From Pseudomonadota bacterium (GTDB lineage Bacteria; CALINM01): 60,163 bases of DNA. This document shows, in pieces, positions 52,809 to 60,163 of the stretch. Under the pieces are notes generated by a model, which saw only the letters and a program-made list of their open reading frames with translations, made no database searches and was not told where the DNA came from. Positions within the stretch are counted from its first letter, which is position 1; every line of letters begins with the position of its first letter. The position numbers and the translations under genes are program-made. Location: positions 1 through 60,163 of the forward strand of contig JAOAGA010000001.1 of NCBI GenBank assembly GCA_026415985.1. The letters are read 5' to 3'.

Positions 52809-53996
52809 ATGATAAAAAGGTTCTGTCTGTCACTTTTAATAATTTTTTTTTGTGTTAATAATCTTTTCGCTCAGAAATATTCGGTAATAATTCTTGACAT
52901 TAATGCACCGGAAGAACTAAATCTCGATAAACTCAAGCTTACCTACTCAATCAGGGAAGATATTACAAATAATGAGTATTTTGCAGTTCTTAACAGAAAT
53001 ACTTCAAACAATATGTTGAAGATGTCCGGCAATGGAAACGGATTATTCTATGTGAAGAAAAACAGGGACAAGATGGATTACCTGAGTGATGTTTTATTGC
53101 TAAATAATGTCGATTTTGCAATATCTACTGATATAGAAAAAAAGAATGGTAAATACCTATTGACAATACTTTTACAAAATTATGAAGGACCGCTTCTTTA
53201 CTTTTCCGAAGAGGTTTCCTCTGATGAAAAAGAGATAGAATCGAAAATCACAAAGATTATAAAAAAGATCAATGAGACCCTTAATCTTAATGAAAACCTT
53301 AATGAAAATCCCTATGAGTTTGAAGAAATGGTGTATATTCCAGCAGGAAAGGCAATAATCGGAAGTTTTAACGGAGAGACTGATGAAGCGCCACAAAGGG
53401 AGGTTTATGTAAGTGGTTTTTACATTGATAAATATGAGGTTACTAATGCCCAGTATAAGAGATTTGTCGATGCTACAGGAAGAAAGCCCCCTGAAAATGT
53501 TGTTAACCCTGAATACACCATCTGGAAAAACGGTTCCTATCCAGAGGAGTTAGCCTATCACCCTGTTGTTAATGTTACGTGGTATGATGCGAGGGACTAT
53601 TGCAACTGGGTTGGCAAGAGATTGCCAACAGCCATAGAGTGGGAAAAGGCAGCAAGAGGTCCCTATGGTAATATCTATCCATGGGGGAACGAGTATTTTG
53701 ATGGCTATGCCAATTTATATATGAAGGGTGTGTCATATGAAAAAAGACAGACCGTTCCTGTAGGAACCTTCACCAAGTCAAAAAGTTTTTACGGAATATT
53801 TGATATGGCGGGCAATGCCTGGGAATGGACCGATAGTTCCTCTTCAAAGGATATAGCCAAAAACGGCAATAAAAAAATCGTTAAAGGTGGCGGTTGGGGA
53901 TTTAACGGAAATAAATATACCGCCCGTTCTTCCTATAATTTATACTTCACGCCAGACTATACAAGTAACTGTTTAGGTTTCAGATGTGCCAAATAA
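52809..53996 (+). CDS. Exported sulfatase-modifying-factor-fold protein lacking the FGE cysteines
   Basis: A 395-residue protein. MIKRFCLSLLIIFFCVNNLF is a signal peptide, cleaved probably after AQ. Residues about 24-140 resemble the TolB/CsgG-like N-terminal fold (YSVIILDINAPEELNLDKLK and FAVLNRNTSNNMLKM). From about 175 the SUMF domain is clear: GSFNGETDEAPQREVYVSGF, YIDKYEVTNAQYKRFVDATG, RLPTAIEWEKAARGPYGNIY, DMAGNAWEWTDSS and NCLGFRCAK. The active-site cysteine region of true formylglycine-generating enzymes reads KYTARSSYN here, without Cys. Probably a periplasmic structural or binding protein. Confidence 0.85.
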   Translation: MIKRFCLSLLIIFFCVNNLFAQKYSVIILDINAPEELNLDKLKLTYSIREDITNNEYFAVLNRNTSNNMLKMSGNGNGLFYVKKNRDKMDYLSDVLLLNNVDFAISTDIEKKNGKYLLTILLQNYEGPLLYFSEEVSSDEKEIESKITKIIKKINETLNLNENLNENPYEFEEMVYIPAGKAIIGSFNGETDEAPQREVYVSGFYIDKYEVTNAQYKRFVDATGRKPPENVVNPEYTIWKNGSYPEELAYHPVVNVTWYDARDYCNWVGKRLPTAIEWEKAARGPYGNIYPWGNEYFDGYANLYMKGVSYEKRQTVPVGTFTKSKSFYGIFDMAGNAWEWTDSSSSKDIAKNGNKKIVKGGGWGFNGNKYTARSSYNLYFTPDYTSNCLGFRCAK

Positions 53997-54001
53997 AATA
54001 A

Positions 54002-54808
54002 TCAGTATATAATTAACCCTGCGTAACCTACGACGTAATCGTAATCACCGCTCACCTCGCCTGAGGTGGCATACCTGATAAGTTCCCCTTTTGTGGCACC
54101 TAATGTCTTGCTCGCTTCAATACCGACTACAGCAGGTGACAACCCGCACATGGTAATATCCAGTTCTCTGCAAACATCGAAGAGTCCCTTGCTGTCAAGA
54201 TCCAATACCCTTTCAATTGCTCTTTTATCATTTTTTAAAGCCCAGTCGTGGCTTACATAATGAGACATATCGGAGCTTATTACTATCAATACCTCTTTAT
54301 CATAATCTCTAATAGCCTTTCCAATGGAAAGTCCAATCTCTCTCAGGTATTCATATTTTGAACTCATTATTGTAATTGGCACTATTGAAATATTTGGGTT
54401 TATTTCAACAAGGAATGGCAGCTGAACCTCTAAAGAATGCTCCTTTAAATGGGCAAGATAATCGTCTTCAATTAAACCATTACTTTTTATAATCAGATTT
54501 GCCAGTTTATTGTTAATAGGAACGTCCATAAAGGGGGTCTCCCAAATACCTTCAGTCATTATGGAAAAAAATCTTCCCATTCCGGTATGGTTGGGACCTA
54601 AAAGTATTATGTCATCAGGTATATTAACAGAAGAATAAACAATTCCGGCTACGCTACCAGAATAGACGTATCCTGCATGGGGAGCTATTAATGCCTTCAC
54701 AGATTTTTTGGGTAGATCTTTTTTAATAAACTCCTTTAACATGTTTTTAAGCTTAACAGGGTTTGATGGATAAAATTGCCCTGCAACTACTGTTTGTCTG
54801 ACTATCAT
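54002..54808 (-). CDS. MEMO family protein (AmmeMemoRadiSam system protein B)
   Basis: A 268-residue protein opening RQTVVAGQFYPSNPVKLKNM, then the metal-site segments ALIAPHAGYVYSGSVAG, LLGPNHTGMG and SSDMSHYVSHDWA, and finally MCGLSPAVVGIEA with the family Cys. The fold is that of class III extradiol dioxygenases. In bacteria MEMO often lies with an AMMECR1 protein and a radical SAM enzyme; neither is beside it here. Function is unproven. It is monocistronic and ends five bases from the converging SUMF-fold gene, with no terminator between. Confidence 0.9.
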   Translation of the reverse strand: MIVRQTVVAGQFYPSNPVKLKNMLKEFIKKDLPKKSVKALIAPHAGYVYSGSVAGIVYSSVNIPDDIILLGPNHTGMGRFFSIMTEGIWETPFMDVPINNKLANLIIKSNGLIEDDYLAHLKEHSLEVQLPFLVEINPNISIVPITIMSSKYEYLREIGLSIGKAIRDYDKEVLIVISSDMSHYVSHDWALKNDKRAIERVLDLDSKGLFDVCRELDITMCGLSPAVVGIEASKTLGATKGELIRYATSGEVSGDYDYVVGYAGLIIY

Positions 54809-54878
54809 TAAGCACCTCTAATAAAAAATTATAATAGGTTACAAAAAAAAATCAAACCGTCTTGCTTTTTCTTTTTAT

Positions 54879-54906
54879 TTGTATATTTTCAAAAAATGAA
54901 TATAAT
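54879..54906 (+). promoter_or_regulatory. Predicted promoter of the periplasmic sensor gene
   Basis: TTGTAT (54879-54884) and a consensus TATAAT (54901-54906) are 16 bases apart. The ATG at 54917 is only ten bases after the -10, so the transcript would be almost leaderless; no Shine-Dalgarno is visible, in agreement. Confidence 0.5.
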
Positions 54907-54916
54907 TTAATAAACA

Positions 54917-56650
54917 ATGAGATATTTAAAAACATTATATCTATTGCCATTAATTTTTTTCCTGTGCAATACAAAAGTTTCTGCTGAGTATTCAAAAAAA
55001 GTTGTTCTGATAGTGCATTCCTATCACCAGGGTTATGAATGGTCAGACGGAATACACAACGGACTTATAAATACTTTAAAAAACTTTAAAAATCTGGAGG
55101 TTTATGTTGAGTATTTAGATTTAGTCAGAAATAAAGAAACTGATGAATATACAAAGCTCTGGATAAATTTTTTAAAGGAAAAATATAAAGACAAAAAGAT
55201 TGATCTGTTAATCTCTGTTGATGACAACGCCTTCGAGTTCTTTATAAAACATAGAAGCACAATTTTTGGTAATATCCCGATGGTTTTTTGCGGTGTTAAT
55301 GATTTTACTAAGGAAATGTTGAAAAATAATAAAAATATTACCGGTGTTAACGAGCAGAAATCCATGGCAGAGACAATAGAGCTTGCCTTAAGATTATCTA
55401 AGGATGCGAAGAAATTGGGAGTTATAGCAGGCGATAGGATTTCCGAAAGAAAAAATCTTGAACAGTTTAAAAGAGATGTTAAGCCCTTTGAGAAAAAAAC
55501 AGAGATTATATATTTTAACCAAAGGGAGTTCGATGAGATATTAAAGGGGTTAGAAAACTTTGATGAGAAAGATGTGGTAATTTATTTATCATATTTAAGA
55601 TCTCCTTCCGGAAAGATTTTTGATAATACAGAAAACCTGAAGAGGATATCACAAAAGACGTCAGCAAGAGTTTTTACAGTTTCTGACCATATGGTAAAGG
55701 CAGATGTTATCGGTGGGAAGGTTACATATGCCTATAGTCAGGGGGAATCGGCAGGTAAAATGGCTATTGATATACTTATTAATGGCAAAAAGGCCGATGA
55801 AATACCAATTTTATATAAAAGCCCCAACAGGTTCGTTTTTAACGGTGGTGCCCTTATAAAACACAATATTTCTATTGCTACTCTACCAAAGGACTCTGTT
55901 ATTATTAATAAAACCGACCAATATATGACAGATCAGTGGAAGGAGGAAATAAAAAAGAGTTTTTTCGGATATGACCTATTCAGAAATCACGGAACGGTAA
56001 TGTTAATAATAGATCCAAGAACAGGAACGATTATAGATGCCAATGAGACAGCAAAACTATATTATGGTTATCCAAGACTAATTGGCAAAAAGATTCAGGA
56101 GATAAATACGCTTTCTGAGGAAGAAGTAAAAAAAGAGATGGCAAAGGCAAAGGAGCTCAAAAGAAACTATTTCAGCTTCAGACATAGATTGGCAAGTGGT
56201 GATATCAGAGATGTGGAGGTCTATTCATATCCAATAAAACTGGGAGAGGATAGCTTTCTTTTCTCTATAGTCTTTGATGTAACAGAAAAGCTTTTGGCAG
56301 AAAAAGAAAATGAAAAAGAGAAAAAAAGGGTTTTGCAGGTTCTTATCTCACTTCTTGTAATATCTGTTGCCTTTTTATTAATATTAGCATTATACATAAT
56401 AAACAGGAAAAGATATGAGAAAGATTTGACAGAAAAAAACAAGAGACTTGAAGAGGCACACCGTCAGATTAAGACATTGGAAGGTATCTTGCCTATATGT
56501 ATGCACTGTAAAAAGATCAGAGATGACAAAGGTTACTGGAATCAACTGGAGAAATATATATCACAGCATACCACCGCCCTTTTAAGTCACGGTTTATGTC
56601 CCGATTGTGCTAAAAAACATTACGGTGATTATTTAAAAAAGAATGAGTAG
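54917..56650 (+). CDS. Membrane sensor: periplasmic ABC-substrate-like domain, PAS, and a C-terminal Cys4 module
   Basis: A 577-residue protein. Signal peptide (1-23); a periplasmic binding domain of the ABC-substrate-like type (about 28-325; VVLIVHSYHQGYEWSDGIHN, IPMVFCGVNDF, YSQGESAGKMAIDIL); a PAS domain (about 350-460; GTVMLIIDPRTGTIIDANET); one transmembrane helix (about 474-494); a coiled coil; and a C-terminal domain with C528, C531, C561 and C564 (LPICMHCKKIRDDKGYWNQL then SHGLCPDCAKKHY). No kinase, GGDEF, EAL or methyl-accepting output is present. The four cysteines probably bind zinc or another metal. The ligand is unknown. Confidence 0.85.
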   Translation: MRYLKTLYLLPLIFFLCNTKVSAEYSKKVVLIVHSYHQGYEWSDGIHNGLINTLKNFKNLEVYVEYLDLVRNKETDEYTKLWINFLKEKYKDKKIDLLISVDDNAFEFFIKHRSTIFGNIPMVFCGVNDFTKEMLKNNKNITGVNEQKSMAETIELALRLSKDAKKLGVIAGDRISERKNLEQFKRDVKPFEKKTEIIYFNQREFDEILKGLENFDEKDVVIYLSYLRSPSGKIFDNTENLKRISQKTSARVFTVSDHMVKADVIGGKVTYAYSQGESAGKMAIDILINGKKADEIPILYKSPNRFVFNGGALIKHNISIATLPKDSVIINKTDQYMTDQWKEEIKKSFFGYDLFRNHGTVMLIIDPRTGTIIDANETAKLYYGYPRLIGKKIQEINTLSEEEVKKEMAKAKELKRNYFSFRHRLASGDIRDVEVYSYPIKLGEDSFLFSIVFDVTEKLLAEKENEKEKKRVLQVLISLLVISVAFLLILALYIINRKRYEKDLTEKNKRLEEAHRQIKTLEGILPICMHCKKIRDDKGYWNQLEKYISQHTTALLSHGLCPDCAKKHYGDYLKKNE

Positions 56651-56687
56651 TTTTCTGATGATTCCTATTAATCAAATCAAAAAAACC

Positions 56688-56715
56688 TTGAACTTATTTT
56701 TTTTTGATATATAAT
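56688..56715 (+). promoter_or_regulatory. Promoter of the riboswitch-cobalamin operon
   Basis: TTGAAC (56688-56693) and TATAAT (56710-56715) are 16 bases apart. Transcription would start near 56722, just before the conserved aptamer, which supports the assignment. Confidence 0.6.
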
Positions 56716-56730
56716 TGACCTAATAAAATT

Positions 56731-56890
56731 GTGAAACGAGCTTTAAAGCCTTAGGGAATCCTGTGAAAGTCAGGGGCTGCCCCGCAGCTGTAAGCGTGGA
56801 CGAAAACCCATAGAACCACTGTCTCAGGCAGGAGATGGGAAGGGGGTGAGTAGGATGAAACGCAAGCCAGAAGACCTGCTTTAAAGCATT
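56731..56890 (+). ncRNA. Cobalamin (adenosylcobalamin) riboswitch aptamer
   Basis: Conserved B12-riboswitch blocks occur in order: GGGAATCCTGTGAAAGTC near 56754, GGGGCTGCCCCGCAGCTGTA near 56773, GGGAAGGGGG near 56837, GATGAAACGCAAGCC near 56853, and the B12 box AGCCAGAAGACCTGCT at about 56865-56880. The closing P1 helix is GCTTTAAAGC at 56740-56749 paired with an identical, self-complementary GCTTTAAAGC at 56878-56887. It precedes cobD, cbiB and cbiA, as expected for feedback control by B12. Confidence 0.96.
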
Positions 56891-56941
56891 ATTGCACGTA
56901 CTCCTCGAGGGCGGAGAAAGGGCTCAGAATGAATTTTTTCT

Positions 56942-56981
56942 AACCCGGCTTCTCTAATTAAAAAGAGGGGTCGGGTTTTTT
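56942..56981 (+). terminator. Riboswitch expression-platform terminator
   Basis: A 13-position stem (56942-56954 with 56965-56977, including three G-T pairs) with a ten-base loop is followed by a T run. It ends five bases before the first start codon. Ligand-bound aptamer should favour termination. The only purine-rich ribosome-site-like element, GAGGGG at 56965-56970, lies inside the 3' arm of the stem. Confidence 0.85.
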
Positions 56982-56985
56982 ATTT

Positions 56986-57216
56986 ATGGCTAAAATAGTT
57001 AAATTAATTGATTTAATTGAAAAAAAGACAGAAGAATTAGCAGGCGAAGTAGTTTCTCCGTCAGGGGTAAAAAATATTGATATTCTTAACTATATTGAAA
57101 AAAGATTACAGGTTTTATCTGCTAAGAGTGATATGGATAATATGAAGAAGTTAAGTGCTGAAAATGAAAAAAGTTTTCTGATGAAACTTAAAAAAAGGAT
57201 TGATAGTGATGACTGA
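56986..57216 (+). CDS. Small protein of unknown function leading the B12 operon
   Basis: I do not recognise this 76-residue protein. It opens MAKIVKLIDLIEKKTEELAG, contains a more polar middle (VVSPSGVKNIDILNYIEKRL) and ends in a charged helix (FLMKLKKRIDSDD). It has no Cys, no His, no membrane segment and no export signal, and is predicted almost fully helical. It is the first gene after the riboswitch terminator and overlaps cobD by eight bases, so it should be made only when B12 is low. Real coding is supported by position, overlap and composition. It could be a pathway accessory protein. Confidence 0.6.
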   Translation: MAKIVKLIDLIEKKTEELAGEVVSPSGVKNIDILNYIEKRLQVLSAKSDMDNMKKLSAENEKSFLMKLKKRIDSDD

Positions 57217-58222
57217 AAGGGCTCATGGTGGGAATAAGAAGTCTCATTACGATTTCAGCGTAAACTTAAACCCCTTTATTTCAGAAAAATATATTAAGAA
57301 AATTATTTCTTCTATCTCACAGTATGCCATAAGCTACCCGGAAGAACGATCAGAAAGCCTTTTAGAAGTTCTGGCAAATTTTTATAAGTTAAAAAATGAA
57401 CAAATTGTTGCTGGTAACGGCTCCATAGAACTTCTATATTACATTCCAAGAGTAATGAAAGTTAAAAGAATAGTTACACTTGAGCCAACCTTTTGCGAAT
57501 ATAGGTACCTTTCAGAGATTTACGGCATCATACATCTTCCCATTTACAACAAAGACTATTTTTCGTGGGATTTTGAAGAACTGAAGAACACTGTTAAAAA
57601 TGGTGATCTTGTAATAGTTTGCAACCCTAACAACCCTACTGGTAATATTTTTCCTAAAGAAACCCTTTTAGATCTTTTGTCAAGGGGTGTTTATATGCTT
57701 GTTGATGAAGCCTTTATGGATTTTTCAGAAAGAGATGAGAGTCTTATAAATTATTTAAATAATTATGAGAAGTTGTTAGTTCTTAAATCTTTCACAAAAA
57801 TTTTTTCAATCGCAGGTTTAAGAATAGGCTTCATGCTTGGTAATAAAAGCATTATAGATAATTTAAAAAGGATACTTCCCCTTTGGAATGTGAACGCTAT
57901 AGCCATTGAGGCTACAAAGATGATCTTAAAGGATAGAGAAATAATTGAAAAAACAAAAGAGTTAATAAAAAGAGAGAGAAAATTTTTGCTTAATGGCTTA
58001 AAAGAGCTACCTCTTAATGTCTTTAATAGTAATGCCAATTTTTTTTTAATAAAGATGGAAAGAGCAAAGGATTTTGTGAGTTTTGCTGAGAAGGAGGGTA
58101 TATCTGTAAGAACTAGTGCAGGTTTCTTGGGACTTGATGATACCTATATAAGAGTTGCGGTAAAAAAAAGGCCTGAAAATAGAATTCTTTTAAATACTTT
58201 CAGGAAGTTTTTTAAGGTATAG
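57209..58222 (+). CDS. cobD: L-threonine-O-3-phosphate decarboxylase
   Basis: CobD makes (R)-1-amino-2-propanol phosphate for the cobalamin nucleotide loop. From ATG 57209 (after AAAAGGAT) the PLP enzyme has 337 residues. The opening ERAHGGNKKSHYDFSVNLNP is the CobD version of the HisC-like family. Fold-type I aminotransferase landmarks follow: VCNPNNPTGNIFPKE, YMLVDEAFMDF and the PLP Lys in LKSFTKIFSIAGLRIGFML. HisC is the main alternative, but the HGGN motif and the adjacent cbiB and cbiA favour CobD. Confidence 0.92.
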   Translation: MTERAHGGNKKSHYDFSVNLNPFISEKYIKKIISSISQYAISYPEERSESLLEVLANFYKLKNEQIVAGNGSIELLYYIPRVMKVKRIVTLEPTFCEYRYLSEIYGIIHLPIYNKDYFSWDFEELKNTVKNGDLVIVCNPNNPTGNIFPKETLLDLLSRGVYMLVDEAFMDFSERDESLINYLNNYEKLLVLKSFTKIFSIAGLRIGFMLGNKSIIDNLKRILPLWNVNAIAIEATKMILKDREIIEKTKELIKRERKFLLNGLKELPLNVFNSNANFFLIKMERAKDFVSFAEKEGISVRTSAGFLGLDDTYIRVAVKKRPENRILLNTFRKFFKV

Positions 58223-58224
58223 CT

Positions 58225-59208
58225 ATGGCTTTTACAATAGAAGAAATTTTAAATTACAAAATAAGTTTTATATTTGTCGGCGTATTTTATGAGCTATTCT
58301 TTCAGTATCCTTCCTTTTTACCACATCCAATCAGAGTTATGGGGAAAATAATAGAAGGTGGCGAGGCTCTGTTACTAAAAGATTCAGACAGTAACAATAT
58401 AAAACTTTTAAAAGGGATTCTTCTGGGGTTAATCTGTGTCTTTTCGACCTTTGTGTTTTTTTATTACTTGGAGAAGTTAATAACAAATAAATATTTACTG
58501 TTTTTTTACAGAACCTTTTTTACCATAGCTATTTTTGCGGGGGGCTCTCTCTTTTTTGAATGTCTTAAGATCTCAAAACTAATTGAGCTTAAAATGATTA
58601 ATCCTGCGAGAAAAGCCTTATCTATGCTTGTTACAAGGGATACTTCAGATATGGATGATAGTAAGATCTGTGAAACCACAATAGAGACACTTTCTGAAAA
58701 TCTCTGTGACGGGGTAATTGCTCCGCTTTTTTACCTCTTTTTAGGAGGTATACCCCTTGCCATGGCTTATAAGATGGCTTCTACTCTTGACTCAATGGTG
58801 GGTTATAAAAATGAGAAGTATCTCTTTTTTGGTAAGTTTTCTGCAAGGTTAGATGACCTCTTTAACTTTATCCCCGCAAGGATAACAGCTTTTTTGATAT
58901 TTATATCAAGCTTTATTATGGGTCTAAATGTTTCTGAAAGCTTTAAAGCATGGTTAAGGGACAGAAACAAAACAGATAGCCCAAATAGTGGTCATCCCGA
59001 GTCTGCAATGGCGGGTGCCTTAGGGATCTCTTTTGGTGGTAAGGTTAGTTACTTTGGTAAGGTTTATGATAAGCCAATGATTGGTTTAAAAAGGCAAAAA
59101 CCTTCTGTTGATTTGGTTAAGAAGGCCGTTAAGTTATCCTATTTCACTGTGTTAATCTTTCTCGCCATTGGGTTTTTAGGTGAGTATCTTATCAGAAGGT
59201 GGTTATGA
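58225..59208 (+). CDS. cbiB: Adenosylcobinamide-phosphate synthase
   Basis: CbiB joins aminopropanol (phosphate) to adenosylcobyric acid at the inner membrane. The 327-residue protein has four or five hydrophobic helices and the family motifs YPSFLPHPIRVMGKIIEGGE at the N-terminus, LSMLVTRDTSDMDDSKICET, ETLSENLCDGVIAPLFYLFL, and DRNKTDSPNSGHPESAMAGA. It starts two bases after cobD and its stop overlaps the cbiA start as ATGA, so the three are a single translational unit. Confidence 0.95.
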   Translation: MAFTIEEILNYKISFIFVGVFYELFFQYPSFLPHPIRVMGKIIEGGEALLLKDSDSNNIKLLKGILLGLICVFSTFVFFYYLEKLITNKYLLFFYRTFFTIAIFAGGSLFFECLKISKLIELKMINPARKALSMLVTRDTSDMDDSKICETTIETLSENLCDGVIAPLFYLFLGGIPLAMAYKMASTLDSMVGYKNEKYLFFGKFSARLDDLFNFIPARITAFLIFISSFIMGLNVSESFKAWLRDRNKTDSPNSGHPESAMAGALGISFGGKVSYFGKVYDKPMIGLKRQKPSVDLVKKAVKLSYFTVLIFLAIGFLGEYLIRRWL

Positions 59209-60163
59209 GAATAAGAGGTTTGATTATCTCTGCTGTCAAGAGTGGTTCAGGAAAAACAATCGCAAGCCTTTCTGTGATGAATTTGCTTAAAGAGGCGGGC
59301 TATGATGTAATACCCTTTAAAACAGGTCCAGACTTTATAGATACTTCTCATTATAAATATGTTTGTGGGTTAGATGGCAGAAATCTTGACACCTTCTTTA
59401 TGAAAAAAAGTTTTATCTTATGGAATATTATGGATGCCATTAAAGAGATGAAGGCTAAAAATCCCTTTATTGTTATTGAGGGAGCTATGGGGCTTTTCGA
59501 TGGTTACGGGGAAAAAGGAGCAGGCAGTACTGCAGAGCTGGCTAAATTATTGAATCTGCCTGTTGTTCTTGTTGTTGATGCAAAAGGGATGGGGCAGTCA
59601 GTCTCGGCTTTGGTTGCAGGTTTTAAAGGTTGGGATAGAAAAGTTAATATTGCCGGTATATTGCTAAATAACGTAGGGTCAGAGAAACATTTTGATCTTC
59701 TGAAAAAAAGTTTAGAAAAAACGGATGCAAGGCCTATCGGTTATATAAAAAGAGATGAATCACTATCAATACCTTCAAGACATTTAGGTATCTCAATGGG
59801 ATATGAAAGGGATAAAAAGCTTGATGATGCTTTGAAATCTGCAAAGGAAGGTCTTGATAAGAAAAAGATTGAGGATATATCAGAGGAATTAAACCTTGGC
59901 GGAGAGATTAAGATATCTCTTAAATGGAGCAAGAAAAGAATTTATATTGCCTTTGATGAAGCCTTTTGTTTTTGCTACAAGGAAAATATCAGGCTTTTGA
60001 GTGAGGCAGGTGATGTGAGATTTTTTTCACCACTCATGGATAAATCTCTTGATTTGCCTGATTTTATCTACTTGCCAGGTGGCTATCCCGAGCTTTTTGC
60101 GGATAAACTTTCTGAAAACAAGAATATGATGGGCTACATAAAAGATTATGTTAAAAATGGAGG
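59205..60163 (+). CDS. cbiA: Cobyrinate a,c-diamide synthase CbiA (3' end beyond window)
   Basis: The frame stays open from ATG 59205 to the window edge, giving about 319 of the usual 440-460 residues. The N-terminal ATP-binding domain shows the P-loop LIISAVKSGSGKTIA, KTGPDFIDTSHY, and VIEGAMGLFDGYGEKGAGST. The C-terminal glutaminase domain has begun: RIYIAFDEAFCFCYKENIRL and FIYLPGGYPELFADKL, but its nucleophile Cys region lies beyond the edge. It amidates side chains a and c of cobyrinate or, in the aerobic pathway, hydrogenobyrinate. It overlaps cbiB by four bases. Confidence 0.95.
   Translation, partial: MRIRGLIISAVKSGSGKTIASLSVMNLLKEAGYDVIPFKTGPDFIDTSHYKYVCGLDGRNLDTFFMKKSFILWNIMDAIKEMKAKNPFIVIEGAMGLFDGYGEKGAGSTAELAKLLNLPVVLVVDAKGMGQSVSALVAGFKGWDRKVNIAGILLNNVGSEKHFDLLKKSLEKTDARPIGYIKRDESLSIPSRHLGISMGYERDKKLDDALKSAKEGLDKKKIEDISEELNLGGEIKISLKWSKKRIYIAFDEAFCFCYKENIRLLSEAGDVRFFSPLMDKSLDLPDFIYLPGGYPELFADKLSENKNMMGYIKDYVKNG

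Noticed and set aside
52809-53996. True formylglycine-generating enzyme
   Set aside because: The catalytic cysteine segment is replaced and no sulfatase is nearby; only the fold is shared.
1-60163. CRISPR array, prophage, insertion sequence, integron or toxin-antitoxin locus
   Set aside because: No spaced direct repeats, transposase, integrase, phage structural gene or paired small-gene signature was seen on either strand.

Overview
The window is AT-rich, gene-dense chromosomal DNA from a Gram-negative bacterium. The Gram-negative call rests on an ADP-heptose-pathway kinase (rfaE1), a lipoprotein with a clear lipobox, lytic transglycosylases, ExbB/ExbD and TatC. Arginine is coded mostly by AGA/AGG, and the window carries a low-potential 2-oxoacid:ferredoxin oxidoreductase, succinyl-CoA synthetase, a B12-controlled cobalamin operon and several c-di-GMP enzymes. 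This fits an anaerobic or microaerophilic, possibly thermophilic lineage of the Deferribacterota/Nitrospirota/Desulfobacterota kind. That placement is inference from gene content; no 16S rRNA or other phylogenetic marker was compared. I see no prophage, insertion sequence, CRISPR array, toxin-antitoxin pair or recognised defence locus. Most of the window is core metabolism and envelope biology.

Layout. 1-824 (-) is a nitronate monooxygenase-like flavoprotein cut by the window edge. 1115-2917 (+) is yjbQ, phoH and a secreted protein, ending at a hairpin shared with the converging 2947-8957 (-) envelope and housekeeping cluster (ruvX, mltG, M42 peptidase, argS, SPOR protein, tatC, DUF948, YtxH). 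8997-10265 (+) is a HEAT-repeat protein plus purN, converging on 10275-20813 (-), a nucleotide operon: mnmG, purB, purSL, purQ, purF, pyrE, a lipoprotein and purM. 20933-33812 (+) is a very long tightly packed run: radical SAM protein, rimI, pyrK, pyrD, YihY, TPR protein, exbB, exbD, FtsB-like, a GAF/GGDEF cyclase, nitrilase, rfaE1, DUF4416, YicC, gmk, rpoZ. It is followed by the bifunctional rel gene. A tRNA-Asp gene (-) and sucCD (+, with a strong terminator) come next.

From 38387 to 52638 everything is on the minus strand: a DUF4350 protein; pgsA, TPR, SLT, M24 and XRE-cupin; a four-subunit 2-oxoacid:ferredoxin oxidoreductase; an HU/IHF protein; a receiver/PAS/GAF pseudo-kinase and a PleD-like cyclase; aroE; a DUF2723 membrane protein; ribF. 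From 52809 to the end lie a secreted sulfatase-modifying-factor-fold protein, a MEMO protein (-), an unusual periplasmic sensor, and a cobalamin riboswitch driving a small unknown protein, cobD, cbiB and cbiA (cut by the window edge).

Points most worth a second look: mnmG has no ATG/GTG/TTG start in its conserved frame and appears to start at ATC; a sensor ends in an orphan Cys4 module instead of an enzymatic output; a receiver protein carries a degenerate histidine-kinase core beside a diguanylate cyclase; the purL gene is fused to two PurS-like units; and an unrecognised 76-residue protein leads the B12-regulated operon. I found no convincing wholly new multi-gene system.
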